A stretch of 34,215 bases of DNA, taken from Cercophora sp. LCS_1. Its lineage: Eukaryota; Ascomycota; Sordariomycetes; Sordariales; Lasiosphaeriaceae. The stretch spans positions 1-34,215 of the forward strand of contig JAPZLL010000083.1 in assembly GCA_036250225.1 (NCBI GenBank). Reading direction: 5' to 3'. Below the pieces are notes generated by a model. It saw only the letters and a list, made by a program, of their open reading frames with translations, was not told the origin of the DNA and did not search any database. The first letter of the stretch is position 1. The number at the start of each line of letters is the position of its first letter. Shown here piece after piece: positions 19,829 through 28,363 of the stretch. The position numbers were made by a program, and so were the translations under genes.

Positions 19829-20638
19829 ATGAATAATCTTATAAGAAGCAATTTTCAAGATCACCCATTTCATTTAGTATCTCCTTCTCCTTGACCTTTA
19901 TATAGTAGTATATCTTTACTAAACTTAACTTCTACAGGTGCATTATCTATGCACAGTTTCAATAATGGATATTATTTATATTATATTTCTATGATATTAA
20001 TAATATCTTCTATGTCTTTTTGATTTAGAGATATAATATCTGAAAGTACTTATTTAGGGGATCATACTTTAGCAGTACAAAGAGGATTAAATTTAGGAGT
20101 AATACTTTTTATTGTATCAGAAGCTTTATTCTTTTTAGCTATCTTTTGAGCATTTTTCCATAGTGCTTTAACTCCTACTATAGAATTAGGAGCTCAATGA
20201 CCTCCTATTGGTATTGAACCCGTAAATCCTTTTGAATTACCTCTTCTTAATACTGTAATACTATTATCTAGTGGAGCTACAGTAACTTATGCTCACCATT
20301 CTTTAATACATGGAGGTAGAAAAGGAGCTATATATGGTTCTATAGCAACTGTATTGTTAGCTTTAATATTTACAGGATTCCAAGGAATTGAATATAATGT
20401 ATCTTCTTTCACTATAAGTGATGGTGCATTTGGAACATGTTTCTTTTTTTCTACAGGTTTTCATGGATTACATGTATTAATTGGTACAATTTTCTTAGGT
20501 GTAGCCTTGTGAAGAATATATGCTTATCATTTAACTGATAATCACCATTTAGGTTTTGAAGGGGGAATATTGTACTGACATTTTGTAGATGTAGTTTGAT
20601 TATTTTTATACATATCAGTATATTACTGAGGATCATAA
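19829..20638 (+). CDS. cox3: Cytochrome c oxidase subunit 3
   Basis: 269-residue structural subunit of complex IV. Starts M-N-N-L-I-R-S-N-F-Q-D-H-P-F-H-L-V, the fungal N-terminus. Contains the conserved W-A-F-F-H-S-A-L-x-P and T-G-F-H-G-L-H-V motifs and ends Y-Y-W-G-S with TAA at 20636-20638. Intronless. Its leader and upstream trnN are copied in front of the ORF at 3879. Nine or more TGA codons are Trp. Confidence 0.97.
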
Positions 20639-20645
20639 TATAATG

Positions 20646-20684
20646 AAAAACTAGACTAAAAGAAAAAAATATGAATAAAATATA
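20646..20684 (+). repeat. cox3 3' element, copy 1
   Basis: Begins aaaaactagactaaaag and runs A-rich to the first base of trnK. A near-identical element follows nad6 at 21781-21823, again directly before a tRNA. Confidence 0.75.
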
Positions 20685-20756
20685 GGGGTTTTAGTATAAC
20701 GGTAATACATGTGACTTTTAATCGCTAAGAAAAGAGTTCGAATCTCTTAAACCCTA
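20685..20756 (+). tRNA. trnK: tRNA-Lys (UUU)
   Basis: Acceptor GGGGTTT/AAACCCT, anticodon loop CTTTTAA. Confidence 0.93.
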
Positions 20757-20797
20757 TATAAATATAATTTAATTTAATTTAATGGTATATTATATAA

Positions 20798-20868
20798 GCG
20801 ATTGTAGTTCAACGGTAGAATTATCGATTTCCATCCGATCTATGCGGGTTCGATTCCTGCCAATCGTA
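20798..20868 (+). tRNA. trnG: tRNA-Gly (UCC)
   Basis: Acceptor GCGATTG/CAATCGT, anticodon loop TTTCCAT. Confidence 0.93.
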
Positions 20869-20886
20869 TAATTTTAAATATATTTA

Positions 20887-20959
20887 GAATTAGTAACTTA
20901 ACTGGTAAAGGACCCTCCTGTCACGAGGGTAGATGCGGGTTCGATGCCTGTCTAATTCG
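20887..20959 (+). tRNA. trnD: tRNA-Asp (GUC)
   Basis: Acceptor GAATTAG/CTAATTC, anticodon loop CTGTCAC. Confidence 0.93.
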
Positions 20960-20964
20960 TTAAA

Positions 20965-21045
20965 GGAAAAGTTGCCATAGGTAGGGCGAGATATTTGCTA
21001 AATATCGTGTATATTCACTTAGGTGTTCGAGTCACCTCTTTTCCG
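20965..21045 (+). tRNA. trnS(gct): tRNA-Ser (GCU)
   Basis: Acceptor GGAAAAG/CTTTTCC, anticodon loop TTGCTAA, class II variable arm. Confidence 0.92.
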
Positions 21046-21123
21046 TTTATGTATTATAAATAACAAATTCTAATTTTACATAAGACTAATAGAGTTTATT
21101 AAATAAACTAATTTAATTAATCT

Positions 21124-21135
21124 CCTCTTAAGAGG
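21124..21135 (+). repeat. Perfect 12-bp palindrome upstream of nad6
   Basis: CCTCTTAAGAGG, 20 bases before the nad6 ATG. Could form a cruciform or small leader hairpin; role unknown. Confidence 0.5.
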
Positions 21136-21155
21136 TATATTCTAAAGCTATAATT

Positions 21156-21824
21156 ATGATAAAAAATTTATTTTTGATAAATGAAACATTTACAAATGGT
21201 TATATATCTAATATGTTAGATCTAATCTCTATATTTGCAATTTTTTGTGCTATATCTGTTATTATTAATAAAAATCCTATAATTTCCGTTTTATTCTTGA
21301 TAGGATTATTTGCAAGTATTTCTTCATACTTAATAATATTAGGTTTAAGTTTCATAGGTTTATCTTATTTAATAGTATATATAGGTGCTGTATCTATTTT
21401 ATTTTTGTTTATTTTAATGTTAATAAATATTAGAATAAGTGAACTTCAAAGTGATACTAATAATAGCATACCTTTAACTATTCTTATAGGTATATCCCTT
21501 AGTTATTCTTTATTCCAACTATTACCTTATGATATAGCTATATTAAGTAATTTTAATAGTAATATAAATAATAACTTATACGATAATGCTAATTATTTAA
21601 TAAATAAAGATAATGATTTATTATTTGTAACGGGAAAAATATGAGATGGAAATTTAGCAGAAAGTAACCATATGACAAGTATAGGTAATATAATGTATAC
21701 TAATTATAATATCTGATTAATATTAGCAAGTTTCATTTTATTATTAGCTATGGTAGGAGCCATTGTAATAACAATAAAACAAAAAAACTAGATTAAAAGA
21801 AAAAAAATGAATATATAAAATATA
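21156..21824 (+). CDS. nad6: NADH dehydrogenase subunit 6
   Basis: Membrane subunit of complex I, about 222 residues. The conserved core G-L-S-Y-L-I-V-Y-I-G-A-V-S-I-L-F-L-F (about 21355-21410) and the terminal helix L-L-A-M-V-G-A-I-V-I-T-I-K-Q-K are present. After that the frame reads through an A6 run into the shared 3' element and stops at TAA 21822-21824, one base into trnV, adding about a dozen basic residues. One more A in the run would give Q-K-N-stop at the ctag of the element. The start ATG at 21156 is good; the C-terminus is the uncertain part. TGA at 21642-21644 encodes Trp. Confidence 0.9.
21781..21823 (+). repeat. nad6 3' element, copy 2 of the cox3 3' element
   Basis: Begins aaaaaactagattaaaag and continues A-rich to trnV. 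Same order and bases as 20646-20684 with a few indels. Confidence 0.75.
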
Positions 21825-21896
21825 AAGAAATTAGCTCAATGGTAGAGCAACCGTTTTACACACGGAAGGTTAAGTGTTCGAATCACTTATTTCTTA
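21824..21896 (+). tRNA. trnV: tRNA-Val (UAC)
   Basis: Acceptor AAGAAAT/ATTTCTT, anticodon loop TTTACAC. Confidence 0.93.
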
Positions 21897-21900
21897 TTAA

Positions 21901-21972
21901 GATTCTTTAACTTAACAGGTAAAGTGCATTTTTGATAAGAATGATATTCAAGTTCAATTCTTGAAAGAATTA
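21901..21972 (+). tRNA. trnI: tRNA-Ile (GAU)
   Basis: Acceptor GATTCTT/AAGAATT (G-U at the first pair), anticodon loop TTGATAA. Confidence 0.92.
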
Positions 21973-21978
21973 AATTAA

Positions 21979-22063
21979 AGAGAATTGACCGAGTGGTTTA
22001 AGGTGGCTAACTTGAGATTAGTTGTGGGTAAAACCATCATGGGTTCGAATCCTATATTCTCTG
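21979..22063 (+). tRNA. trnS(tga): tRNA-Ser (UGA)
   Basis: Acceptor AGAGAAT/ATTCTCT, anticodon loop CTTGAGA, long variable arm. Confidence 0.93.
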
Positions 22064-22137
22064 TATATAATTATAATACATATTAGTATATAATTTACTA
22101 TTTATATATAAATATAATATAATTTTAGTTATAATAA

Positions 22138-22211
22138 CGGATTAGAGTCAGATTGGTTACGACACTCCATTTGGGTTGGAGAATTTCTGTGTTCGAGCCG
22201 CAGTAATCCGA
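22138..22211 (+). tRNA. trnP: tRNA-Pro (UGG)
   Basis: Acceptor CGGATTA/TAATCCG, anticodon loop TTTGGGT in a strong CTCCA/TGGAG stem. Confidence 0.93.
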
Positions 22212-24805
22212 TATTCTTTTGAAATTAAAATTTCAATAGAAATGTATTAGATATAAATAAACATTTATAGATATAAAACATTATAAGGATGTTTTATAAC
22301 TATATAAGTATATAAAGAGACTATTATGGAAATCTTGCTATGTATTAAAGAGTAACATTTTTGTGTAAAAAAAAACAAATAAACTCTTAGAGAAATTATT
22401 TAATAAACGAAGAAAATTGAAATATCTTATTAACTTCAGGAAAAAAAATCAAACGAGATTCTATTATTAGTGTGAACGAAAATAGAATAGCCTATTTAAA
22501 TAAGTAAAATGGTTTAAAAACTGTTTGAATACTATGGGGAACCTTCCTCAAAGGCTAAATATAATACATAAGCTATAGAGAATAGTACCGTGAGGGAACG
22601 ATTTTTGAAATAGTAGTTTTATAAGCAGCTTAAGCCAAAAGCGAAAGCGTACCTTTTGCATAATGGGTCACCAAGTTAACATTAGATGCGAGCAAATTTT
22701 TTGCAAAGTTAAACCAGTCATTAAAATAATGAATAGTGTCTAAAGTTAGACCCGAAGCCTAGTGATCTTACTATAGTCAGGATTATAAAGGTCCGAACGG
22801 GTTATCGTTGCAAAGATATCCGAAGAACTATGGTAAGCAAGTGAAAGACAATACTGACTAGGATAGCTGGTTTTCTGCGAAACCTATAATAGTAGGCAAT
22901 TTAAGTAACATCTTAGTAGGTACAGAACTTAATCTCAGGCAAGATGTATATTTTATATGTATAAAAAACATTTTATTTTGTATACATCGGGGGATTGTGA
23001 AAATTTTATCGGTGAGTATGTAGTCTCGGAATGACAAAGATGAATCTTGAATTATCAGACATAGAATGATAAGGTTGTATGTCAAAAGGGAAACAGCCCA
23101 GAACAAGAGTTAAGGTTCCAAAATTATTATTAAGTGAAATGAAGAAAGTTTTTATATAAGTCGACAAGAAGATAGGCTTGGAAGCAGCCATAATTTGAAG
23201 ATCTCGTAACAGAGTCACTTGTTAAAGCTTAAAAGCATCTAAGATTTAGCGGATCTAAATAATATACCGAAACCTTGTCCATATAAAACATTAATACTGT
23301 TAATGTTATATCATGGGGTAGCAGAACGTTGAATTAATATTTGACTTTTAATTTAAGTATATAAAAATTCAAGTGAGAATGGTGACATGAGTAACAAAAA
23401 AGAGAATGAGTATTTTTTTCTTGATAGACGGATATTCTAAGGGAAGAGAATATATAAACAGGAACTTTAAGGTCTCCTGGTCTTTCTTTAAGAAGGACGA
23501 ATCTGACTATCTTTATTTTCTTAACAAAAAAGAAAAATATACTCTATTAATGTCTCTCGCCTAAAGCTTATGGTCTATGATAAGTAACGGCCTCTAAGTC
23601 AATAATCTTAAGATTACTATGACGATGAGAAAATCTATTTACTTTTTAGGACGACATTTATAAGTGGTAAATGTACTGGAAAAATAAGTAATATTTTTAG
23701 TTTTAAAACTAAAATTAAGATATACCGTGCCTAGAAACTGCAACAAGTAAGCTAGTAGAGAATACGAAGGCGTAAATGAGATAACAATCATAAAGGAACT
23801 CGGCAAACTAACTACCGTAACTTAGGGATAAGGAGGGCTCATTAATCTCGGTTAATGCGAGTAAAAACGAAGAAGCATGAAATATTGTTGTACGACTGTT
23901 TAATTAAAACAAAGCACTTTGCAAAAAGATGATAAATCTAAGTATTGAGTGTGATTTCTGCCCGGTGCCGGCTGGTTAACGAATTTACTAAAAAAAAATT
24001 TTTTTTGGTTTTAGAGGAACCCCCGGTTAAAGGCGGCCTTAGCGTGAGGGTCCTAAGGTAGCGAAATACCTTGGCCGTTAAATGCGGTCTTGCATGAATG
24101 ATGTAACGATACAACAGCTGTCTCTATGATTGACTCAGTGAAATTGGAATAACTGTGCAGATACAGTTTACCTCTAGTTAGACGAGAAGACCCTATGCAG
24201 CTTTACTGTTATTAATTATTGAATATGAACCGGAGAAAGTATAGTGTAGAAGGTAATTGATTAGGTAAAATTGAAACACCTTTATTTTTCTATCATATTA
24301 TAAAACCTTAAAAAGGAACAATTGTTAAAAGACAGTTTATGCGGGGCACAGACCCCATAAAGAGTAGATGGGTGTGTCTAAAAAATTAAAACTTAATTTT
24401 TAGTTTAGGTTTGTTATTTTTTTATAGATATTCTATATTAATCTTGTATATGCAACTCATATGATATATTTCTGCGAAAACAGTCATATATAACTTGGGT
24501 GAAGTATAAAAAACATTAGGTATATTAATTTAAATTTTAATATATAGGAAATTAGGTAAGATTTTATTTATAGAGAAAATAGATGTAATAAAAAAAAATA
24601 TTATGAAGAAATTTTCTAATATTTTTTATAGTTATTATTAAATTAACTTTAATAATAATAATGTTTGTTACTTATTAGGCTTAATGGCTTAATCTTGCCT
24701 TACTGTTTGATTAACAACAAATCTTACAGTCGCGTAAGCGGGGCATAGGATCACAAGATGCAAAAAGGAAAGATCTTGGATTTTTGGAAAAGCTACGCTA
24801 GGGAT

Positions 24806-26364
24806 GTTTGTCCTTCAATATAAAAAAAAAATTTTTTTTTATAATTGGTAATATATTGGGTTAATTTCAAAAATTACTTTGTATTTAAAAGTAAATTTGA
24901 AGCGTAATTTATCTTAGCATATTTTATAAGATAAAATCGTTCAACGACTATAAGGTGAGTAATGCTAACAATAATCCTTTATTAATACCCAACTTTCTTT
25001 TTTATATAGTATATAAAAATATACATCCATCAAAAAATTTAAACATGAATAATAATTTGATTATTTTTAGTAAATATTTAAATAATAAAAATAAATTTTT
25101 ATTTAAAAAGGAGTCTATAGTACAATCTTTTGTAGGAAAACAAAAATATACTCCTCCTGTATCTAAAGAATGAAAAAATAATGTTTATGCCTTTAATGCT
25201 TATAATTTGAAAAATTTACCTATATTTGATATAAATATAAATGAATTAATAAAAAATTATTTTAATTTATATTTTAACCCTAAATTTTTGCATATTAAAA
25301 AGTATAAAAATCGTAAATCTTTTAATAAAATATTCGTAAGTAAAGCAGAAGTAAAACATAATAGCAATAAAGCTATTATAACTGTATATGTTTATAATAG
25401 AGAAAAAATCTCTTTATTAAAAAGAATAAAATTTATAGAAGATTACTATTTTAGAATAGCAAATTATATAAATTCTTTAGAATTCCCTAAGGGCTTATAT
25501 GTAAGCCCTTCTATTATTTATTTAAAATTTGTTAAAGCAACATTTATTAAAGAATTAATACTACTTCGAAAATATAAATTAAGATTAAATCTTAATAAAA
25601 ATAAATTTGAGGAAAAACTTTTATTTAAATTAAAAAATTTAATAGTTAAATTTTTAAATAAAAAAGTAGAATTTAATATTGTAAATCTAAAATCTATAAT
25701 ATTTAATAGCGATTTTTTTACTAGAATGTTAGCGCAAAAAACAAAAAATAATAATAATGTATTAAAAACAATGAACAAGATTTTGAATAAAGTTGTTATA
25801 CCTAAGGTTAATAAAATAATTGAAAAAAGTGCAACTATAAAAAGTGTAGATTTGAATTTATTAGAAAATAAATTTAAATCTTTAAATATAAGTTCAATAT
25901 TAAATAATAATAATTTATGAGAATTATTAAATAATTTATATTATAATGTCTATTCAAATTCAAAAGATTTTTTTAACAAAAATTATGCAAAAATATATGA
26001 AATTATATTTAATTCTATTAAATATAAAAACATAGGGGGTGTAAGATTAGAAGCTAAGGGAAGATTAAGTAAACGATCTAGAGCAGATCGATCTAAATTT
26101 AAAGTAAAATGAAAAGGAGGATTAAGAAATATTGATTCATCTTATAAAAGATTGTCTTCTGTAAATATGAGAGGTTTTGTTAGATCTAATCTCGAATATT
26201 CAATATATGCATCTAAACGTTATGTTGGAGCTTTTGCAGTAAAAGGTTGAGTAAGTGGAAAATAAAAAGAATCTTTATATTATAAATACATATAAAAAAG
26301 AAATGAAGAAATAGTCTGAACCATTTTGTGAAAAATGGAAATAAATTAGTATGATAACAAATTG
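24806..26364 (+). mobile_element. Group I intron in rnl (E. coli site 2449) carrying rps3
   Basis: A 1559-base intron, 5' exon ending GGGAT and intron ending in G. The core strands sit on both sides of the ORF: cgttcaacgactataaggtg (about 24938-24957) upstream and gaaatagtctgaacc (about 26307) downstream. This is the group IA intron conserved across Pezizomycotina. It carries no endonuclease here. Confidence 0.92.
24955..26265 (+). CDS. rps3: Ribosomal protein S3 (uS3m), encoded in the rnl intron
   Basis: Mitochondrial small-subunit ribosomal protein. Up to 436 residues from GTG at 24955; there is no early ATG in frame, the first being at about 25045, so the start is uncertain. Like other fungal Rps3 proteins it is Lys/Asn-rich and AT-driven in the middle, with a well-conserved C-terminus: G-G-V-R-L-E-A-K-G-R-L-S-K-R ... 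R-A-D-R ... Y-A-S-K-R-Y-V-G-A-F-A-V-K-G-W (about 26038-26250). TAA at 26263-26265. It makes rnl and a ribosomal protein part of the same precursor RNA, which splicing must resolve. TGA codons encode Trp. Confidence 0.93.
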
Positions 26365-27023
26365 AACAGGCTAATTTGCGCAAGAGTGTACAAAATGAGT
26401 GCGCGGTTTGGCACCTCGATGTCGGCTTAACTTATCCTCATGGATGCAGAAACTATGTAGGGTACGACTGTTCGTCGATTAAAGAGTTACATGAGCTGGG
26501 TTAAATACGTCGTGAGACAGTATGGTTTCTATCTTCTAGAGGGAATTAGAATATAATAAGGATTAACCTTGTACGAAAGGAACATGGGGTACTATTGTTA
26601 TACCTTTTGTTGTATAGCAGTTTTATTAATCTCTGGTTTACCTGTTGTTTATGTGCCAAATATTAAATGTTATAGTAATTAATTTATTACTACTGTAAAG
26701 TTTAGTTTTATTACTTTACTTTATAGTAAAGGTATTTTATATTACTATTCATACAACGTAAGGATGTTATAGTCACTTAAATAAATAAATAGCATAGGCA
26801 TGGCAGGAAAGCTAAATTAGTTATAGATAAGTGCTGAAAGCATATAGGCACGAAACTAACCTTAAGATATTTCTTAAATGTACGTAATATAATATTACAT
26901 AAATAGGCTTAGTTTGTAATAATTGGAAGATTTTTAGATACTAAGTACTAATTTTATAAAAAACTAAACGATAAATATATCGCTAGATATATAATTAAAC
27001 TAAATTAATTATATATCTCTAAT

Positions 27024-27094
27024 GTCTGATTAGCATAAAAGCAATGCAATTGTTTTGTAATCAATAGAAGTAAGTGCGATACTTACATCGGACT
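27024..27094 (+). tRNA. trnT: tRNA-Thr (UGU)
   Basis: Acceptor GTCTGAT/ATCGGAC, anticodon loop TTTGTAA. First of the 12-tRNA cluster after rnl. Confidence 0.93.
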
Positions 27095-27100
27095 AAATTA

Positions 27101-27172
27101 GGATTAGTCGTCAAGTGGTAAGACATAGCTTTTTCGTTGCTACTACCGCGGGTTCGAATCCCGCCTAGTCCT
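27101..27172 (+). tRNA. trnE: tRNA-Glu (UUC)
   Basis: Acceptor GGATTAG/CTAGTCC, anticodon loop TTTTCGT with a T-T mismatch at the base of the loop. Confidence 0.92.
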
Positions 27173-27241
27173 TTATTAGATTAATAATAGAAAATATTTT
27201 AATATATTTTATATTAAAATCCTATGGATGCTCTAATTATT

Positions 27242-27314
27242 GAGGATATAGCTCAATCGGTAGAGCATACTGCTCATAACAGTACCGTTAAGTGTTCAAG
27301 TCACTTTATCCTTA
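27242..27314 (+). tRNA. trnM: tRNA-Met (CAU), copy 1
   Basis: Acceptor GAGGATA/TATCCTT, anticodon loop CTCATAA. One of three CAU tRNAs; which is the initiator is not decided here. Confidence 0.92.
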
Positions 27315-27315
27315 T

Positions 27316-27386
27316 TGCGGGTTAATTTAATAGTAAAATATTTGGCTCATGACCAAAAGATATAAGTGCAAATCTTGTATCCGCAT
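27316..27386 (+). tRNA. trnM: tRNA-Met (CAU), copy 2
   Basis: Acceptor TGCGGGT/ATCCGCA, anticodon loop CTCATGA. Starts two bases after the previous tRNA. Confidence 0.92.
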
Positions 27387-27465
27387 ATACTACTAAATGA
27401 TCTTTAATATTTATATCTATTAAATTGAAAGATATAATTTAATTATATCTAATGTAAGTAAATTT

Positions 27466-27547
27466 ATCCGAGTGCTGGAATGGTAGACAGTACAAGCTTA
27501 AGTTTTGTTGGTTAATAGCCGTGAACGTTCGAGTCGTTCCTCGGATA
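27466..27547 (+). tRNA. trnL(taa): tRNA-Leu (UAA)
   Basis: Acceptor ATCCGAG/CTCGGAT, anticodon loop CTTAAGT, long variable arm as expected. Confidence 0.93.
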
Positions 27548-27639
27548 TAAAGAGAGACATATATTATAACAATGTCACAAAGCCTAAATTATATTGTTCA
27601 AGAATATAATAATATTATACCTAGGGTATATAAATTATA

Positions 27640-27711
27640 GGGAATATAGTATAATTGGTAGTACAATAATTTTGCATATTATTAGTTTAGGTTCGAAACC
27701 TAATATTTCCA
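27640..27711 (+). tRNA. trnA: tRNA-Ala (UGC)
   Basis: Acceptor GGGAATA/TATTTCC, anticodon loop TTTGCAT. Confidence 0.93.
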
Positions 27712-27776
27712 TGATTTTAGTTTTAATATTTTTAAATATATTATGTAGATAAATAAATATCTTAATATATTTATTA

Positions 27777-27847
27777 AAGAGCATAGTTTAATGGTAAAAC
27801 AGAAAGCTTCAACCTTTAAATTCTCCGTTCGAATCGGAGTACTCTTG
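27777..27847 (+). tRNA. trnW: tRNA-Trp (UCA)
   Basis: Anticodon loop CTTCAAC gives UCA, which reads UGA and UGG and proves the table 4 code. Acceptor AAGAGCA/TACTCTT with one C-A mismatch. Confidence 0.92.
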
Positions 27848-27858
27848 AATTTTAAAAA

Positions 27859-27931
27859 GCTCAGATAACTCAATTGGTAGAGTGAAACATTGAAGCTGTT
27901 TTTGTTGTAAGTTCAAGTCTTACTTTGAGCA
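27859..27931 (+). tRNA. trnF: tRNA-Phe (GAA)
   Basis: Acceptor GCTCAGA/TTTGAGC, anticodon loop TTGAAGC. Confidence 0.93.
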
Positions 27932-27934
27932 TAT

Positions 27935-28008
27935 ATAGATGTGCTGAAATAGGTAGACAGGTTTTGTTTAGGCCAAAAATGCTGCAAGTTCAAATCTTGC
28001 CGTCTATA
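27935..28008 (+). tRNA. trnL(tag): tRNA-Leu (UAG), without long variable arm
   Basis: Acceptor ATAGATG/CGTCTAT, anticodon stem TTTTG/CAAAA with loop TTTAGGC. Only five bases (ATGCT) separate the anticodon stem from the T-stem, so the class II variable arm normal for Leu tRNAs is missing. Total 74 nt. Confidence 0.88.
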
Positions 28009-28026
28009 CAGATAGCACCTGGATAA

Positions 28027-28056
28027 ATGATAAAATTTAAAATGAAATTTTATCAT
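28027..28056 (+). repeat. 12-bp perfect hairpin between trnL and trnQ
   Basis: ATGATAAAATTT, loop AAAATG, then its exact complement. The only strong structure in the 84-base gap between two tRNAs. Possible processing or replication-related hairpin. Confidence 0.75.
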
Positions 28057-28092
28057 CTAAATTTCTTAAAGATTTTAGAAGGGTTAAACCAA

Positions 28093-28166
28093 TATGTTGT
28101 GGACTAATGGGTAAGTCATAAATTTTTGGTATTTAGGTATTGAGTGTTCGAATCACTCCAACATAA
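28093..28166 (+). tRNA. trnQ: tRNA-Gln (UUG)
   Basis: Acceptor TATGTTG/CAACATA, anticodon stem TAAAT/ATTTA with loop TTTTGGT. Confidence 0.92.
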
Positions 28167-28175
28167 TATTATTAA

Positions 28176-28250
28176 GGATAATATAGCTTAATAGGTAGAG
28201 CGATTGTTTGTGGCACAGTAGGTTCTCTGTTCAAATCAGAGTATTGTCCC
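28176..28250 (+). tRNA. trnH: tRNA-His (GUG)
   Basis: Anticodon loop TTGTGGC. The acceptor extends to 8 bp (GGATAATA/TATTGTCC), consistent with an encoded G-1, the identity element of tRNA-His. Confidence 0.93.
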
Positions 28251-28285
28251 AAAAGAGGATTTTATACATAATGTATAGTCTATTA

Positions 28286-28356
28286 GCCCGGGTAGTTTAA
28301 AGGTAAAACCTTAATTTCATACATTAAAGATGAGAATTCGATTTTCTCCTCTGGCT
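28286..28356 (+). tRNA. trnM: tRNA-Met (CAU), copy 3
   Basis: Anticodon loop TTCATAC. Acceptor GCCCGGG/CTCTGGC with one mismatch. Last of the cluster, 7 bases before nad2. Confidence 0.9.
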
Positions 28357-28363
28357 TATTTTC

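Larger units (their letters stand above)
22240..26885 (+). rRNA. rnl: Large subunit ribosomal RNA (exons about 22240-24805 and 26365-26885)
   Basis: LSU landmarks in order: domain I ttcaggaaaaaaaatcaaac (about 22435), ggtgagtatgtagtctcgga (23011), domain IV/V gtcctaaggtagcgaaatac (about 24050) and gacgagaagaccctatgcag (24182), peptidyl-transferase loop gttcgtcgattaaagagtta (about 26470), and the sarcin-ricin-type gtacgaaagg (26571-26580). The exon join ..ctagggat|aacaggctaat.. recreates the universally conserved sequence at E. coli position 2449. The 3' end is placed after gctgaaagcat..cacgaaacta (about 26834-26860). Outer ends are estimates. The expansion regions are AT-rich, with A/T palindromes at 23990-24006 and inside the intron. 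Confidence 0.94.

Noticed and set aside
22858..23218. Minus-strand open frames within rnl
   Set aside because: They overlap conserved large-rRNA sequence and have no protein features.
25518..25778. Minus-strand open frame opposite rps3
   Set aside because: Antisense shadow of the Lys/Asn-rich rps3 middle region.
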